A model generated the notes under the pieces. The model made no database searches. It worked only from the letters and a program-made list of their open reading frames with translations, and had not been told where the DNA came from. Positions 33,767-42,554 of a stretch of DNA of 64,000 bases are shown in pieces. The position numbers were made by a program, and so were the translations under genes. Where the stretch lies: positions 1,612,001-1,676,000 of the forward strand of contig NZ_CP012898.1 of the NCBI RefSeq assembly GCF_001310225.1, written 5' to 3'. This DNA comes from Pseudalgibacter alginicilyticus. Its GTDB lineage: Bacteria; Bacteroidota; Bacteroidia; Flavobacteriales; Flavobacteriaceae. The stretch's first letter is position 1. Each line of letters opens with the position of its first letter.

Positions 33767-34360
33767 TTATATTAGCTCTACTTCTGTATTTGGGTTGAAC
33801 AAATAAATTCTACCAGATGCCACTTCAATACATTCAAAGCGTTTTACACGTTTTTCTCCCATTTTAAAAATTTTTCCATTATATAATTTAAATTCACTTC
33901 CTAATGGTACCTCAAAAATATAAGTTTTATCATTAGGTACATCATACTGTTTTAATGCTAATGCTAATTTAACATCGGAATCGCTACTTGCTTTTGGGTT
34001 TTTAAAATGTTTCGCCAAAAGTGGTAGCAAATCATTAGGGAATATATTCGGATTTAAAAAAGGAAGCATTAAATGCTGAAATGTTTTTTTCCACTCAATA
34101 CCATGCGGTTTTATAAAGCGCCCGTATTTATTATAAGCTCCAAAATGCGCTACTTCATGAATTAAAGTGATTAAAAATCGATACTGATTTAAATTAGAAT
34201 TTATAGTAATTTGATGTTTTCCATGTGGTAAACGCCTATAATCACCATGACGTGTTTTGCGTTCGCTTTTTATTTTAACCGATAAATTATCGTGCTCTAA
34301 AAGTTTTAAAACTTGAGAAAACGAATTTGTAGGAATATAATTTTTTAACTGATTTTGCAT
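33767..34360 (-). CDS. SprT-like metallopeptidase-fold protein
   Basis: This 197-residue protein has the zinc motif LIHEVAHFGAYNKYG (HExxH). It resembles the SprT/Spartan-like fold, whose eukaryotic relatives cut DNA-protein crosslinks; bacterial SprT is poorly characterised. A C-terminal region (GSEFKLYNGKIFKMGEKRVKRFEC, split here as FKLYNGKIF and GEKRVKRFEC) matches the zinc-ribbon-less Bacteroidota form. It is cytoplasmic and monocistronic. Confidence 0.85.
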   Translation of the reverse strand: MQNQLKNYIPTNSFSQVLKLLEHDNLSVKIKSERKTRHGDYRRLPHGKHQITINSNLNQYRFLITLIHEVAHFGAYNKYGRFIKPHGIEWKKTFQHLMLPFLNPNIFPNDLLPLLAKHFKNPKASSDSDVKLALALKQYDVPNDKTYIFEVPLGSEFKLYNGKIFKMGEKRVKRFECIEVASGRIYLFNPNTEVELI

Positions 34361-34567
34361 GACTGCTAAAATAATAGATTTATTGATAAAGCCCCCTTGA
34401 ACCTTGTTTACTTTGTTAAAAAATATAGGATTAACTGATTTTGTATTTAATGTGCTAAAAGTATCTATAATTAAGTATACTTAACATAAAAAACTAATTA
34501 TTAAAAAAAAAATGACGCAACCATTACTATGACTTTACATCTTAAAATTAAACTTAGAAAAATCATC

Positions 34568-35509
34568 ATGAAATCAACAATATACATATACTACCTACTA
34601 ATAATTACTCTAACATGCAGTTGTACAAATGACCATTTTGAGGCAACAAAAAAATATTCAGCAGCATTTTCAATGAATGTCAATAATAATAAAGTACTTG
34701 TTAGTGGATATGTATACACTGACAATCAATGGAAAGCTGAATATTGGGTTGATTCTACAAATGTTGATGCTGTTACTTATACTAGCTCTTTAGCTAATGG
34801 AAGTATTTATAATATACCAGTGGATGAATTAAGTAGAAAAATATCTGTTTATAAAACTTTAAATGGGAACCAAGATATATATAAATTTGACCAAGGTAGC
34901 CTTATTGATGATGGGAGCGTGTTTTATTATAAAAACAATAATATGATAAAAATGGACACCACTGCTATTGGAACAGTAACTTCAGTAGGTTTTTTTAACA
35001 ACAATCCTATTTTTTCTGGATATTTTGGAGAAATAACACACAATGAAGCTGGAGAATCCTTATCACCAAAAACACCTTTCTTATGGAATGGAGACTCTTT
35101 ATTGATTCATTTACCATTGCCTGAAGACGCCACTTTTCAAGGGATTAATTGTGTTTATTTTGACTCAGAAAATTATTATACTGGTGGGTTAATGAATGTT
35201 CCAATGTATTGGAAAAACACAACGCCAATTACATTAAGTAATTTATATGGGGAAGTTCATCAAATTATTGTTTCAGAATCAGATGTATATGCCGTTGGGT
35301 TTTACAATAAAAGCAATAGTAATAGTACGGGTAATACAGCATGTTATTGGAAAAACGAAGAACTTTTTGAACTGGAAGATAATGCACAAGCATACGGAAT
35401 TTTTATTGATGGCGACGATGTCTATATTTCAGGCGCCACAGGAAATATACCGCCTCAATACAAAGCATGTTATTGGAAAAATGGTGTTAGAGTAGATTTA
35501 CCAGATTAA
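34568..35509 (+). CDS. Hypothetical lipoprotein, beta-propeller-like repeats
   Basis: This 313-residue lipoprotein has signal peptide and lipobox LTCSCTND. The body has recurring units ending in ACYWKN or MYWKN with VYAVG/VYISG strands, suggesting repeated blades. No enzyme motif is seen. I use ATG 34568, which directly precedes a canonical signal peptide, rather than ATG 34529. It is probably exposed at the outer membrane. Function unknown. Confidence 0.75.
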   Translation: MKSTIYIYYLLIITLTCSCTNDHFEATKKYSAAFSMNVNNNKVLVSGYVYTDNQWKAEYWVDSTNVDAVTYTSSLANGSIYNIPVDELSRKISVYKTLNGNQDIYKFDQGSLIDDGSVFYYKNNNMIKMDTTAIGTVTSVGFFNNNPIFSGYFGEITHNEAGESLSPKTPFLWNGDSLLIHLPLPEDATFQGINCVYFDSENYYTGGLMNVPMYWKNTTPITLSNLYGEVHQIIVSESDVYAVGFYNKSNSNSTGNTACYWKNEELFELEDNAQAYGIFIDGDDVYISGATGNIPPQYKACYWKNGVRVDLPD

Positions 35510-35556
35510 AAAAAACAAAAAAGTCCTTTCCTACAAAATCATTAAATTAGAGAAAA

Positions 35557-36192
35557 TCACAACATTTCCAAAAGCATATCCATACTTTTAAAAGTTTTAG
35601 TTGCTTCACTTTTTAGTTCGTTATTATAATCGTGTTCCACATATCCAAATACATCAAAACCTCCTGCTTTAGCTGCTTTTACCCCAGACAGACTATCCTC
35701 AATAACCAAACACTCTTCTGGTTTGTATCCCATGGTTTCTGAAGCCCAAAGAAACACTGCAGGATCTGGCTTCCATTTTTGTAGGGTATAGCAACTAAAA
35801 ATTTTATTTTCAAAATATGGTAATAAACCGGTAAGCTCTAAGTTTAATCGTATTTTATTTTCTGGACCACTTGAAGCCACACAAAAAGGACGATTTAAAT
35901 TTTCTAAAACTGCCTTAACACCCTTAATGGGCTTCATGTTTTCTTTAAAAGCTTTAAAACTTTTTTCTCTGTATGCTGCTTGAAACGTATCGGGTAGTTT
36001 TTTCTGTATAAGTTCTGAAATTTTATTTTCACAAGCATTCATAAAACTGCCTTTAAAATGTTTCATACCATAAAGTAAGTCTATATTGGCTCCGTACTGG
36101 TTAGCCATATCAACGAGTATTTGAATACTTATGGGCTCACTATCAACTAAAACGCCATCACAATCAAAAATAACACATTTGTATTTGCTCAT
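35557..36192 (-). CDS. HAD-family phosphatase, beta-phosphoglucomutase subgroup
   Basis: This 211-residue haloacid dehalogenase hydrolase begins MSKYKCVIFDCDGVLVDSEP, with nucleophile Asp in DCDGV. Motif II VASSG and motif III/IV KPDPAVF...CLVIEDSLSGVKAAKAG are present, with an alpha-helical type C1 cap. It starts 4 nt after the SDR gene on the same strand. An upstream in-frame ATG inside the SDR gene is not needed. Substrate: probably a small sugar phosphate. Confidence 0.9.
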   Translation of the reverse strand: MSKYKCVIFDCDGVLVDSEPISIQILVDMANQYGANIDLLYGMKHFKGSFMNACENKISELIQKKLPDTFQAAYREKSFKAFKENMKPIKGVKAVLENLNRPFCVASSGPENKIRLNLELTGLLPYFENKIFSCYTLQKWKPDPAVFLWASETMGYKPEECLVIEDSLSGVKAAKAGGFDVFGYVEHDYNNELKSEATKTFKSMDMLLEML

Positions 36193-36196
36193 AATT

Positions 36197-36880
36197 TTAA
36201 GGTGTAGAGTTTGAAACCTGCAACAATTTCCCGTTATAATACTTATTCCCATTAAGTGAGAAATCGAAAATATATTCTGCCATGTCTAAAGCAGAAGTTG
36301 ATGCTAAATAACCAGGAAAAGCCTCTTCCAACATTTCGGTTTGTACAGCACCTAAAGCTAAAACGTTAAACGAAATACCTGATCCTTTATATTCTTCTGC
36401 TAATAATTCTGTTAAAGTAATTACCGCAGCTTTACTAGAACTGTAAGCTGCCAAACCTGGAAACTTCATACTTCCTTGAACCCCTCCCATGGAGCTGATG
36501 GTTACTACGTGGCTTTCTTTTTTCATAAACGGCAACATCACTCGAGATAATTCTGCAACTCCAAAAACATTGGTTTTATAAATATTTTCAAATTCTTCCA
36601 TTGAAATTTCTGAAAAGGGTTTGTTTAGTAATGCTCCTGCATTATTAATTAAAACATCAACTTGTTTCCAATTTTTATTTATAAAATCTTCAACTTTTTT
36701 GTAGGCGTTTTTATCGTTTAAATCAAAAGAAAACGTTTTTACATTCTTTAATTTTAAATTCCGAATAGGGTTTTCATTCCGCGAAAGCGCCAAAACATGA
36801 TGTCCCGCTTTTGAAAATAACTGTACCAATTCAAAACCTATACCTCTACTTGTTCCTGTTATAATAATATTTTTACTCAT
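36197..36880 (-). CDS. Short-chain dehydrogenase/reductase
   Basis: This 227-residue classical SDR has cofactor motif TGTSRGIG, NNAG, catalytic Ser in ISSMGG, and Tyr-x-x-x-Lys as YSSSK. Arg after TGTS suggests NADP. It overlaps the upstream M28 peptidase by 8 bp and is followed by a HAD phosphatase, forming a three-gene unit. The substrate cannot be told. Confidence 0.92.
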   Translation of the reverse strand: MSKNIIITGTSRGIGFELVQLFSKAGHHVLALSRNENPIRNLKLKNVKTFSFDLNDKNAYKKVEDFINKNWKQVDVLINNAGALLNKPFSEISMEEFENIYKTNVFGVAELSRVMLPFMKKESHVVTISSMGGVQGSMKFPGLAAYSSSKAAVITLTELLAEEYKGSGISFNVLALGAVQTEMLEEAFPGYLASTSALDMAEYIFDFSLNGNKYYNGKLLQVSNSTP

Positions 36881-37859
36881 TATTTATTTTAATTTCTTTG
36901 GTATCTGCATTTATCATACCTTCTAAAGCTGGAATCATTTTATTCATAAAATAAGTCATATGTATTAAATCCATATTATCTGCTTCATCATCTACATGAT
37001 GGTAATAATCAAAATTAGTAAAATCGAAGGTAGAAATAGCATGAGCAGGAACTTTAAAGGCCTTATAAAACGGAAAATTATCTGAACGCCTAAACAACTT
37101 AAACTCATTAGCTTTAGGCAAAAAACCAACAAGTTCTGTGCCTCCATAATTATTTAGCGTTTCTGCCATATTAGATTTTTCATAACCTGTTAAATAGCTC
37201 ATAATTTTATTATCAAGACGAGGCACCCCAATCATCTCAAAATTAATCATGGTATACAAATCAATATTTGCTTGCTTTAAACGTTTTGCTAAATGCTCAG
37301 ACCCCTTTAACCCCATTTCCTCTGCAGAATATAATGTAAACAATAGGCTTCGTTTATTTGTCTTAGTCTTTGAAAAGTATTTAGCCCACTCTAAAACGGC
37401 TACCGTTCCTGAAGCATCATCATTTGCTCCATTTGCTATACTATCCCCATTTATAGTCTTAACGTTTCCAATATGATCATAATGTGCTCCAAGAATGACA
37501 AATTCATTTTTTAAATTTGAATCATTGCCTTCTATAAAACCAACAACATTGTAACCTATAACTTCTTTAACATTAAAGGTATCTCTGTATGTTTTAAAAT
37601 AGGGTTTGATGTTGTTTTCTGTAAAAATATTTTCTATAAAAACAGCTGCTTTTTCAATTCCCTTACCTCCTGTTTTTCTTCCTTCTAAATCATCTGAAGC
37701 TAAAAATTCTAAATTTTTTTTAACATCTCTTAAATTAATATGATTAGAATTTTTAGTTGAATTTGAATTAGCTGAAATTATTTGTTTTTGGCCACCACAT
37801 CCAAAAACAAATACAACTACAAGCAAACTAAATATTTTTTTCATAAATTTTTTAATCAA
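36873..37859 (-). CDS. M28 family zinc aminopeptidase, lipoprotein
   Basis: This 328-residue protein has a lipoprotein signal peptide (lipobox VFGCGG). The dizinc site is visible in order: LGAHYDHIG (His, Asp region), GANDDASGT (bridging Asp), YSAEEMGLKGS (catalytic Glu and ligand Glu), and a late His in YYHHVDD. It releases N-terminal residues from peptides at the cell envelope. Confidence 0.92.
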   Translation of the reverse strand: MIKKFMKKIFSLLVVVFVFGCGGQKQIISANSNSTKNSNHINLRDVKKNLEFLASDDLEGRKTGGKGIEKAAVFIENIFTENNIKPYFKTYRDTFNVKEVIGYNVVGFIEGNDSNLKNEFVILGAHYDHIGNVKTINGDSIANGANDDASGTVAVLEWAKYFSKTKTNKRSLLFTLYSAEEMGLKGSEHLAKRLKQANIDLYTMINFEMIGVPRLDNKIMSYLTGYEKSNMAETLNNYGGTELVGFLPKANEFKLFRRSDNFPFYKAFKVPAHAISTFDFTNFDYYHHVDDEADNMDLIHMTYFMNKMIPALEGMINADTKEIKINNE

Positions 37860-37870
37860 GACTTAAAGAT

Positions 37871-37908
37871 AAAAAAACCTGCTTCAATTAAATATGAAAC
37901 AGGTTTTT
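37871..37908 (-). terminator. Terminator of pdhA-pdhC
   Basis: On the minus strand CCTGTTTCA / TTGAAGCAGG forms a stem with a short AT loop and a T-run. It lies 36 nt past the pdhC stop. Confidence 0.75.
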
Positions 37909-37943
37909 AATATAAATGATTTTCTGCTGTGGCAGAAATATTA

Positions 37944-39605
37944 CTACACTAACATTGTTACAGGATTTTCAATGTATCCTTTTAACGTTTGAAGAAACAT
38001 AGCACCTGTAGCACCATCAACCGTTCTATGGTCGCATGCTAAAGATAATTTCATTGTATTTCCTACTACAATTTGTCCATTTTTAACCACTGGTTTTTCA
38101 ACAATATTTCCAACAGAAAGAATTGCTGAATTAGGTTGATTGATAATAGATGTAAATGTATCAATACCAAACATTCCTAAATTAGAAACAGTAAATGTAC
38201 TACCTTCCATTTCTGCTGGGGTTAATTTTTTGTTTTTAGCTTTTCCAGCAAGTTCTCTAACTGCCGCACCTATTTGTGGTAAACTTTGCTCGTTTGCAAA
38301 TTTAACAACTGGTACCACCAGACCATCTGGAACTGCTACTGCTACCCCTATATGCACATGATTATTTAAACGCATTTTATCTGCAAACCATTGCGAATTT
38401 ACTTGCGGATGTTGTTTCAATGCTAAAGCACAAGCTTTAACCACAATATCATTATAAGATATTTTTGTATCTGGAATGCTATTGAATTGTGTACGGAATG
38501 CTATAGCATTTTCCATATCAAACTCCACACTCAGATAATAATGTGGTGCCGTAAATTTTGAATTTGTTAATGCTTTTGCAATGGCTTTACGCATTTGCGA
38601 GTTTGTAACATCTTCAAAATCTTCTTGTCCTGCTGGTACAAATTTACCTACTGAAGTTGCTGATGTTGCGGGTTCGTAATTTTCTATATCGCGTTTTACA
38701 ATACGTCCATTTTCACCTGACCCTTGAATTTTAGTTAAGTTAACACCTTTTTCTTCAGCTAATTTTTTAGCTAAGGGAGATACATATACACGTCCATTTT
38801 CTGTAACTGGTGTCGGTGCAGGAGCACTAGCTTTTGGTGCAGCAGAAGTAGCCACAGCAGGCGCTGCTGCTTTAGGAGCTTCTTTTTTAGGAGCTTCTTT
38901 TGGTGCTTCTTCTTTTGAAGTAGGTGTTTCTGCAGAAAAATTAGCCGCAACTCCAGATACATCGGTACCTTCAGGGCCTATAATTGCTAATAATGAATCT
39001 ACTTTTGCTGATTCTCCTTCTTGCAAACCTATTTCTAATAATGTACCAGATTGAAATGATTCAAACTCCATTGTAGCTTTATCCGTTTCAATCTCTGCTA
39101 AAATATCTCCTTCTTCAACTTTATCCCCAACTTTTTTTAACCACGTTGCTACAGTACCTTCTTCCATAGTATCGCTTAAACGAGGCATGGTAACGACTAT
39201 AACACCTTCTGGTAATTCAGTTTTGGCAGCTGACTTATCAGTTTCAGATGAATCATTATTTTGAGATTCCTCAGCCTCACTAGGAGTAGCATCTGCTTTA
39301 GCTACTTCTTCCTCTGCTTCAGCAGAAGCTGAACCGCCTCCATTTAACAAAGCAGAAATATCTTCACCTTCATCGCCAATAATAGCTAAAAGCTCATCTA
39401 CTTTAGTGGTTTCTCCTTCTTGAACACCAATATGAAGTAATGTTCCTTCATTAAAAGATTCAAATTCCATAGTCGCTTTATCAGTTTCGATTTCAGCTAA
39501 TATGTCACCTTCTTCTATTTTGTCACCTACTTTTTTTAACCAAGCCGCAACGGTTCCTTCTTCCATGGTGTCGCTTAAACGCGGCATATTTACTACTATT
39601 GCCAT
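37944..39605 (-). CDS. pdhC: Pyruvate dehydrogenase E2, dihydrolipoamide acetyltransferase
   Basis: This 553-residue E2 has two tandem lipoyl domains (residues about 1-77 and 135-210), each with the lipoylated Lys in ETDKATMEFES. An Ala/Pro/Lys-rich linker leads to the E3-binding domain (VSPLAKKLAEEKGVNLTKI) and the catalytic acetyltransferase domain ending in DHRTVDGATG. It transfers acetyl groups to CoA. The two lipoyl units are near-identical internally. It follows pdhA by 3 nt; the E1 beta gene is not adjacent. Confidence 0.96.
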   Translation of the reverse strand: MAIVVNMPRLSDTMEEGTVAAWLKKVGDKIEEGDILAEIETDKATMEFESFNEGTLLHIGVQEGETTKVDELLAIIGDEGEDISALLNGGGSASAEAEEEVAKADATPSEAEESQNNDSSETDKSAAKTELPEGVIVVTMPRLSDTMEEGTVATWLKKVGDKVEEGDILAEIETDKATMEFESFQSGTLLEIGLQEGESAKVDSLLAIIGPEGTDVSGVAANFSAETPTSKEEAPKEAPKKEAPKAAAPAVATSAAPKASAPAPTPVTENGRVYVSPLAKKLAEEKGVNLTKIQGSGENGRIVKRDIENYEPATSATSVGKFVPAGQEDFEDVTNSQMRKAIAKALTNSKFTAPHYYLSVEFDMENAIAFRTQFNSIPDTKISYNDIVVKACALALKQHPQVNSQWFADKMRLNNHVHIGVAVAVPDGLVVPVVKFANEQSLPQIGAAVRELAGKAKNKKLTPAEMEGSTFTVSNLGMFGIDTFTSIINQPNSAILSVGNIVEKPVVKNGQIVVGNTMKLSLACDHRTVDGATGAMFLQTLKGYIENPVTMLV

Positions 39606-39608
39606 AGC

Positions 39609-40607
39609 TTATATTTTATGTTGTATAAATGGATAATCTTCTTGTTCGTAAACCATATCATAAAGCTGTTGCTTATCTGGGAATGGCGATTCTTCAGCAA
39701 ATTTTTCGCATTCTAAAACCTTTTCTTTTACGCGCTTGTCAATGACTTTAATATCATCTTCTGTAGCATATTTCTTTTCAAGAATAACGTCTTTTACTTG
39801 AGTAATTGGGTCAATCTTTTTATATTCCTCAACCTCATCTTTTGTTCTATAATGTTGAGCATCACTCATTGAATGCCCTCTATAACGATACGTTTTCAAT
39901 TCTAAAAAAGAAGGACCGCCTCCTTTACGAGCTCTTTGAATCGCTTCATCAAATGCTTCAGCAACCTTAATAGGATTCATACCATCTACTGGTCCACTTG
40001 GCATATCATAACCTAAACCTAATTTCCAAATTTCACTGTGATTTGCTGTACGTTCTACAGAGGTTCCCATAGCGTAACCGTTGTTTTCGCAAACAAATAC
40101 AACTGGAAGATTCCAAAGCATTGCTAAGTTAAAAGTTTCATGCAAAGATCCTTGTCTTGCGGCACCATCACCAAAACAACATAAAGTTACAGCATCACTA
40201 TCGTGATATTTATCTCCAAAAGCCATGCCTGCACCTAAAGGAATTTGCCCCCCTACAATACCATGACCGCCATAAAAACGATGCTCTTTAGAAAAAATAT
40301 GCATGGACCCTCCCATACCATGAGAGGTACCTGTTGCTTTTCCGTATAACTCAGCCATAACACGTTTTGGATCTACACCCATACCAATTGGCTGTACGTG
40401 ATTACGGTAAGCTGTTATCATTTTATCTTTAGTCAAATCCATAGCGTGCAATGCACCTGCTAATACAGCTTCTTGACCATTATATAAATGAAGAAATCCT
40501 CTTACTTTTTGTTGTATGTACACTGCAGCTAGTTTATCTTCAAACTTTCTCCAGAATAACATGTCTTCATACCATTTGAGGTAAACCTCTTTTGTGATTT
40601 TTTGCAT
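39609..40607 (-). CDS. pdhA: Pyruvate dehydrogenase E1 alpha subunit
   Basis: This 332-residue ThDP-dependent subunit carries out pyruvate decarboxylation with E1 beta. The ThDP motif GDGAARQGS...NLPVVFVCENN is present, as is the phosphorylation-loop-like YRGHSMSD. Length is typical. A well-formed promoter lies 30 nt upstream. It is followed by pdhC. Confidence 0.96.
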   Translation of the reverse strand: MQKITKEVYLKWYEDMLFWRKFEDKLAAVYIQQKVRGFLHLYNGQEAVLAGALHAMDLTKDKMITAYRNHVQPIGMGVDPKRVMAELYGKATGTSHGMGGSMHIFSKEHRFYGGHGIVGGQIPLGAGMAFGDKYHDSDAVTLCCFGDGAARQGSLHETFNLAMLWNLPVVFVCENNGYAMGTSVERTANHSEIWKLGLGYDMPSGPVDGMNPIKVAEAFDEAIQRARKGGGPSFLELKTYRYRGHSMSDAQHYRTKDEVEEYKKIDPITQVKDVILEKKYATEDDIKVIDKRVKEKVLECEKFAEESPFPDKQQLYDMVYEQEDYPFIQHKI

Positions 40608-40639
40608 GGACTTATATTAAATTCTACTTAAGCGAAATA

Positions 40640-40668
40640 CAAAAGTAATACATTGTGTGTTATTGCAA
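40640..40668 (-). promoter_or_regulatory. Promoter of pdhA-pdhC
   Basis: On the minus strand TTG (40668-40666), an 18-nt spacer and TACTTTTG (40647-40640) match the Bacteroidota primary sigma consensus TTG-N17-23-TAnnTTTG. It is one of the best-matching promoters in the window. Confidence 0.7.
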
Positions 40669-40701
40669 AAACGTAAACTAATTAAATTTATACTAATTTT
40701 G

Positions 40702-41184
40702 CTATAACATCGATTTGTTGAATAGAAGGGGGAGTAAATTTTTCAGAGAGTTAGATTTCAAAATGCGTCCTGTTTCTCCCATGAAATAAATTTCTATTGG
40801 CAATTCTTGTTTTACTTCATATTCAGCAATGGCTTGTCTACAGGCGCCACATGGAGGGATAGCTTCATCTGTTTTATTTACTTCAGAACCAGCAACAATA
40901 ACCATTTTTAAAATTTTAGCATTTGGATATTGAGATCCTGCGTAATATACTGCAGTTCGTTCGGCACATAAACCTGAGGGGTAAGATGCATTTTCTTGAT
41001 TATTTCCTGTTACAACCTCATTATTGTCAAGCACTAAGGCAGCTCCTACTTTAAACTTTGAGTAGGGAGCATAAGCATTGTTTCTAGCTTCTTTAGCTCT
41101 TTCTACTAAATAAAAAACATCTTGTGGCAATGCTTCTAAATTTTCATAAACGTATATGGTAGACTCTATTTTTATTTTCTTCAT
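40702..41184 (-). CDS. cdd: Cytidine deaminase
   Basis: This 160-residue homotetrameric-type enzyme deaminates cytidine and deoxycytidine for pyrimidine salvage. The zinc site is visible as CAERTAVYYAG and PPCGACRQAIAEY, and the substrate segment as NAYAPYSKFKVGAAL. It lies between pdhA and porV, separated from porV by a terminator. Confidence 0.96.
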   Translation of the reverse strand: MKKIKIESTIYVYENLEALPQDVFYLVERAKEARNNAYAPYSKFKVGAALVLDNNEVVTGNNQENASYPSGLCAERTAVYYAGSQYPNAKILKMVIVAGSEVNKTDEAIPPCGACRQAIAEYEVKQELPIEIYFMGETGRILKSNSLKNLLPLLFNKSML

Positions 41185-41224
41185 GTTATAATCGCTTCCT
41201 ATAAAGTACTCCTAATATAAAACA

Positions 41225-41258
41225 AAAAAACTATTGCCAACGACGACAATAGTTTTTA
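41225..41258 (-). terminator. Terminator after porV
   Basis: AAAACTATTG / CAATAGTTTT stem with a 10-nt loop, T-rich on both sides. It lies 20 nt past the porV stop and probably ends the porU-porV transcript. Confidence 0.75.
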
Positions 41259-41278
41259 TAATTTTGATTTTTTTAATA

Positions 41279-42520
41279 TTAATATTCTCTATAAGTACCA
41301 GCCCCTAAATTAAAGGTCAACCCAAAGCGAAGTGTTCCTTCCAACGGACTTTGCACTTTAGATGCAGAAAATAAATAAGACATATCTATATTGATAACAT
41401 TATACTTAAAACCAGCGCCTAAGGCTAAGAATTTCCTAGCGCCTTTTTCTTCTGCTTCGTTAAAATAACCTAATCTAAATGCAAAAGAATCTTGGTACAT
41501 GTATTCTGCTCCTAAGGAATATGTAAATTCTTTTATTTCTTCACTAAAACCACCTGGAGCATCTCCAAAGGATTGAAACATTCCTGATAAAAAATTCACA
41601 TCTTGAGTTTGCCCTTGATAAATAACATTTTCCTGAACAACAGTTCCTAAATCATCTATATCTTCATCATAAACTCCGTTATCATTATTATCTGTAAAAT
41701 TATACTCGGTCCCTAAAATTGGAGGCGTAGGAACTAACAGTTTAGCCACTTCGGCAGTAACAGACACTTTATTATACTGGTCAAAAATAAAATCAAAACC
41801 AGCTCCTAAACGCAAATTGGTTGGCTGAAAATTATCTGGACCAGCATCATCATATTTAAACTTAGGTCCTACATTCTGAATTGCAAAACCCGCTCTCCAG
41901 CGTCCATTATAACTATTATAAGCCTCTTCTTCACTTTGGTAATATCCAGAAATATCGACACCAAACGTACCAGCTGCGCTTGCATCACTATTATCATAAT
42001 TAAGCCTTAAATCTGAACGCAAATAACGCATAGCAACTGACATAGCAAATTGATCACTTAATTTTAAAGCATAAGACACATCCAATTGTAACTCATTAGG
42101 TTTTTGAATAGTGCCTATATCTGATTCATTCAAGCGAAATTCTATTTCTCCTAAACCAAAGTACTTAAAACTAGCAGCAAAAGCACTACGTTCATCTAAA
42201 CGGTTGTAATAAGTTAAATAAGCCAATCCTATATCGTTAACTAATTTGCTCAAATAAGGTGTATAACTAATTCCAACACCCGATTTAGCTTCAGAAAACG
42301 CATATTTTGAAGAATTCCATTGTTGAGAAAAGGCATCAACAGAAGTAGCAACTCCCATATCCCCCATACCAGCAGAACGTGCATCAGGTGCTATAAGCGT
42401 GAAAGGCATTCCTGTAGTAATTGCTCTCGAATCGTTGGGATTAGGTATTATTGTAGTGGTTTGAGCATCTATTTTTAACACAAAAACAAACGCTAACAAT
42501 AGCAGTATCGAATTCTTCAT
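41279..42520 (-). CDS. porV: Type IX secretion outer-membrane protein PorV (LptO)
   Basis: This 413-residue outer-membrane beta-barrel has a signal peptide (residues 1-19, ending KIDAQ). The N-terminal signature PDARSAGMGDMGVATSVDAFSQ (split as PDARSAGMGDMG and VATSVDAFSQ) is diagnostic for PorV. PorV is the shuttle that takes T9SS cargo from the translocon to the attachment complex. It directly follows porU on the same strand, its known partner. Confidence 0.95.
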   Translation of the reverse strand: MKNSILLLLAFVFVLKIDAQTTTIIPNPNDSRAITTGMPFTLIAPDARSAGMGDMGVATSVDAFSQQWNSSKYAFSEAKSGVGISYTPYLSKLVNDIGLAYLTYYNRLDERSAFAASFKYFGLGEIEFRLNESDIGTIQKPNELQLDVSYALKLSDQFAMSVAMRYLRSDLRLNYDNSDASAAGTFGVDISGYYQSEEEAYNSYNGRWRAGFAIQNVGPKFKYDDAGPDNFQPTNLRLGAGFDFIFDQYNKVSVTAEVAKLLVPTPPILGTEYNFTDNNDNGVYDEDIDDLGTVVQENVIYQGQTQDVNFLSGMFQSFGDAPGGFSEEIKEFTYSLGAEYMYQDSFAFRLGYFNEAEEKGARKFLALGAGFKYNVINIDMSYLFSASKVQSPLEGTLRFGLTFNLGAGTYREY

Positions 42521-42554
42521 GAGTTTAATTTATTATTGCAAATATAATTGTTTA

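Noticed and set aside
38976-39605. Internal repeat in pdhC as a duplication of interest
   Set aside because: Two tandem lipoyl domains are normal for E2 subunits.
41225-41258. Inverted repeat near porV as another attC-like site
   Set aside because: It is a simple stem with T-runs and none of the conserved arms; it is a terminator.
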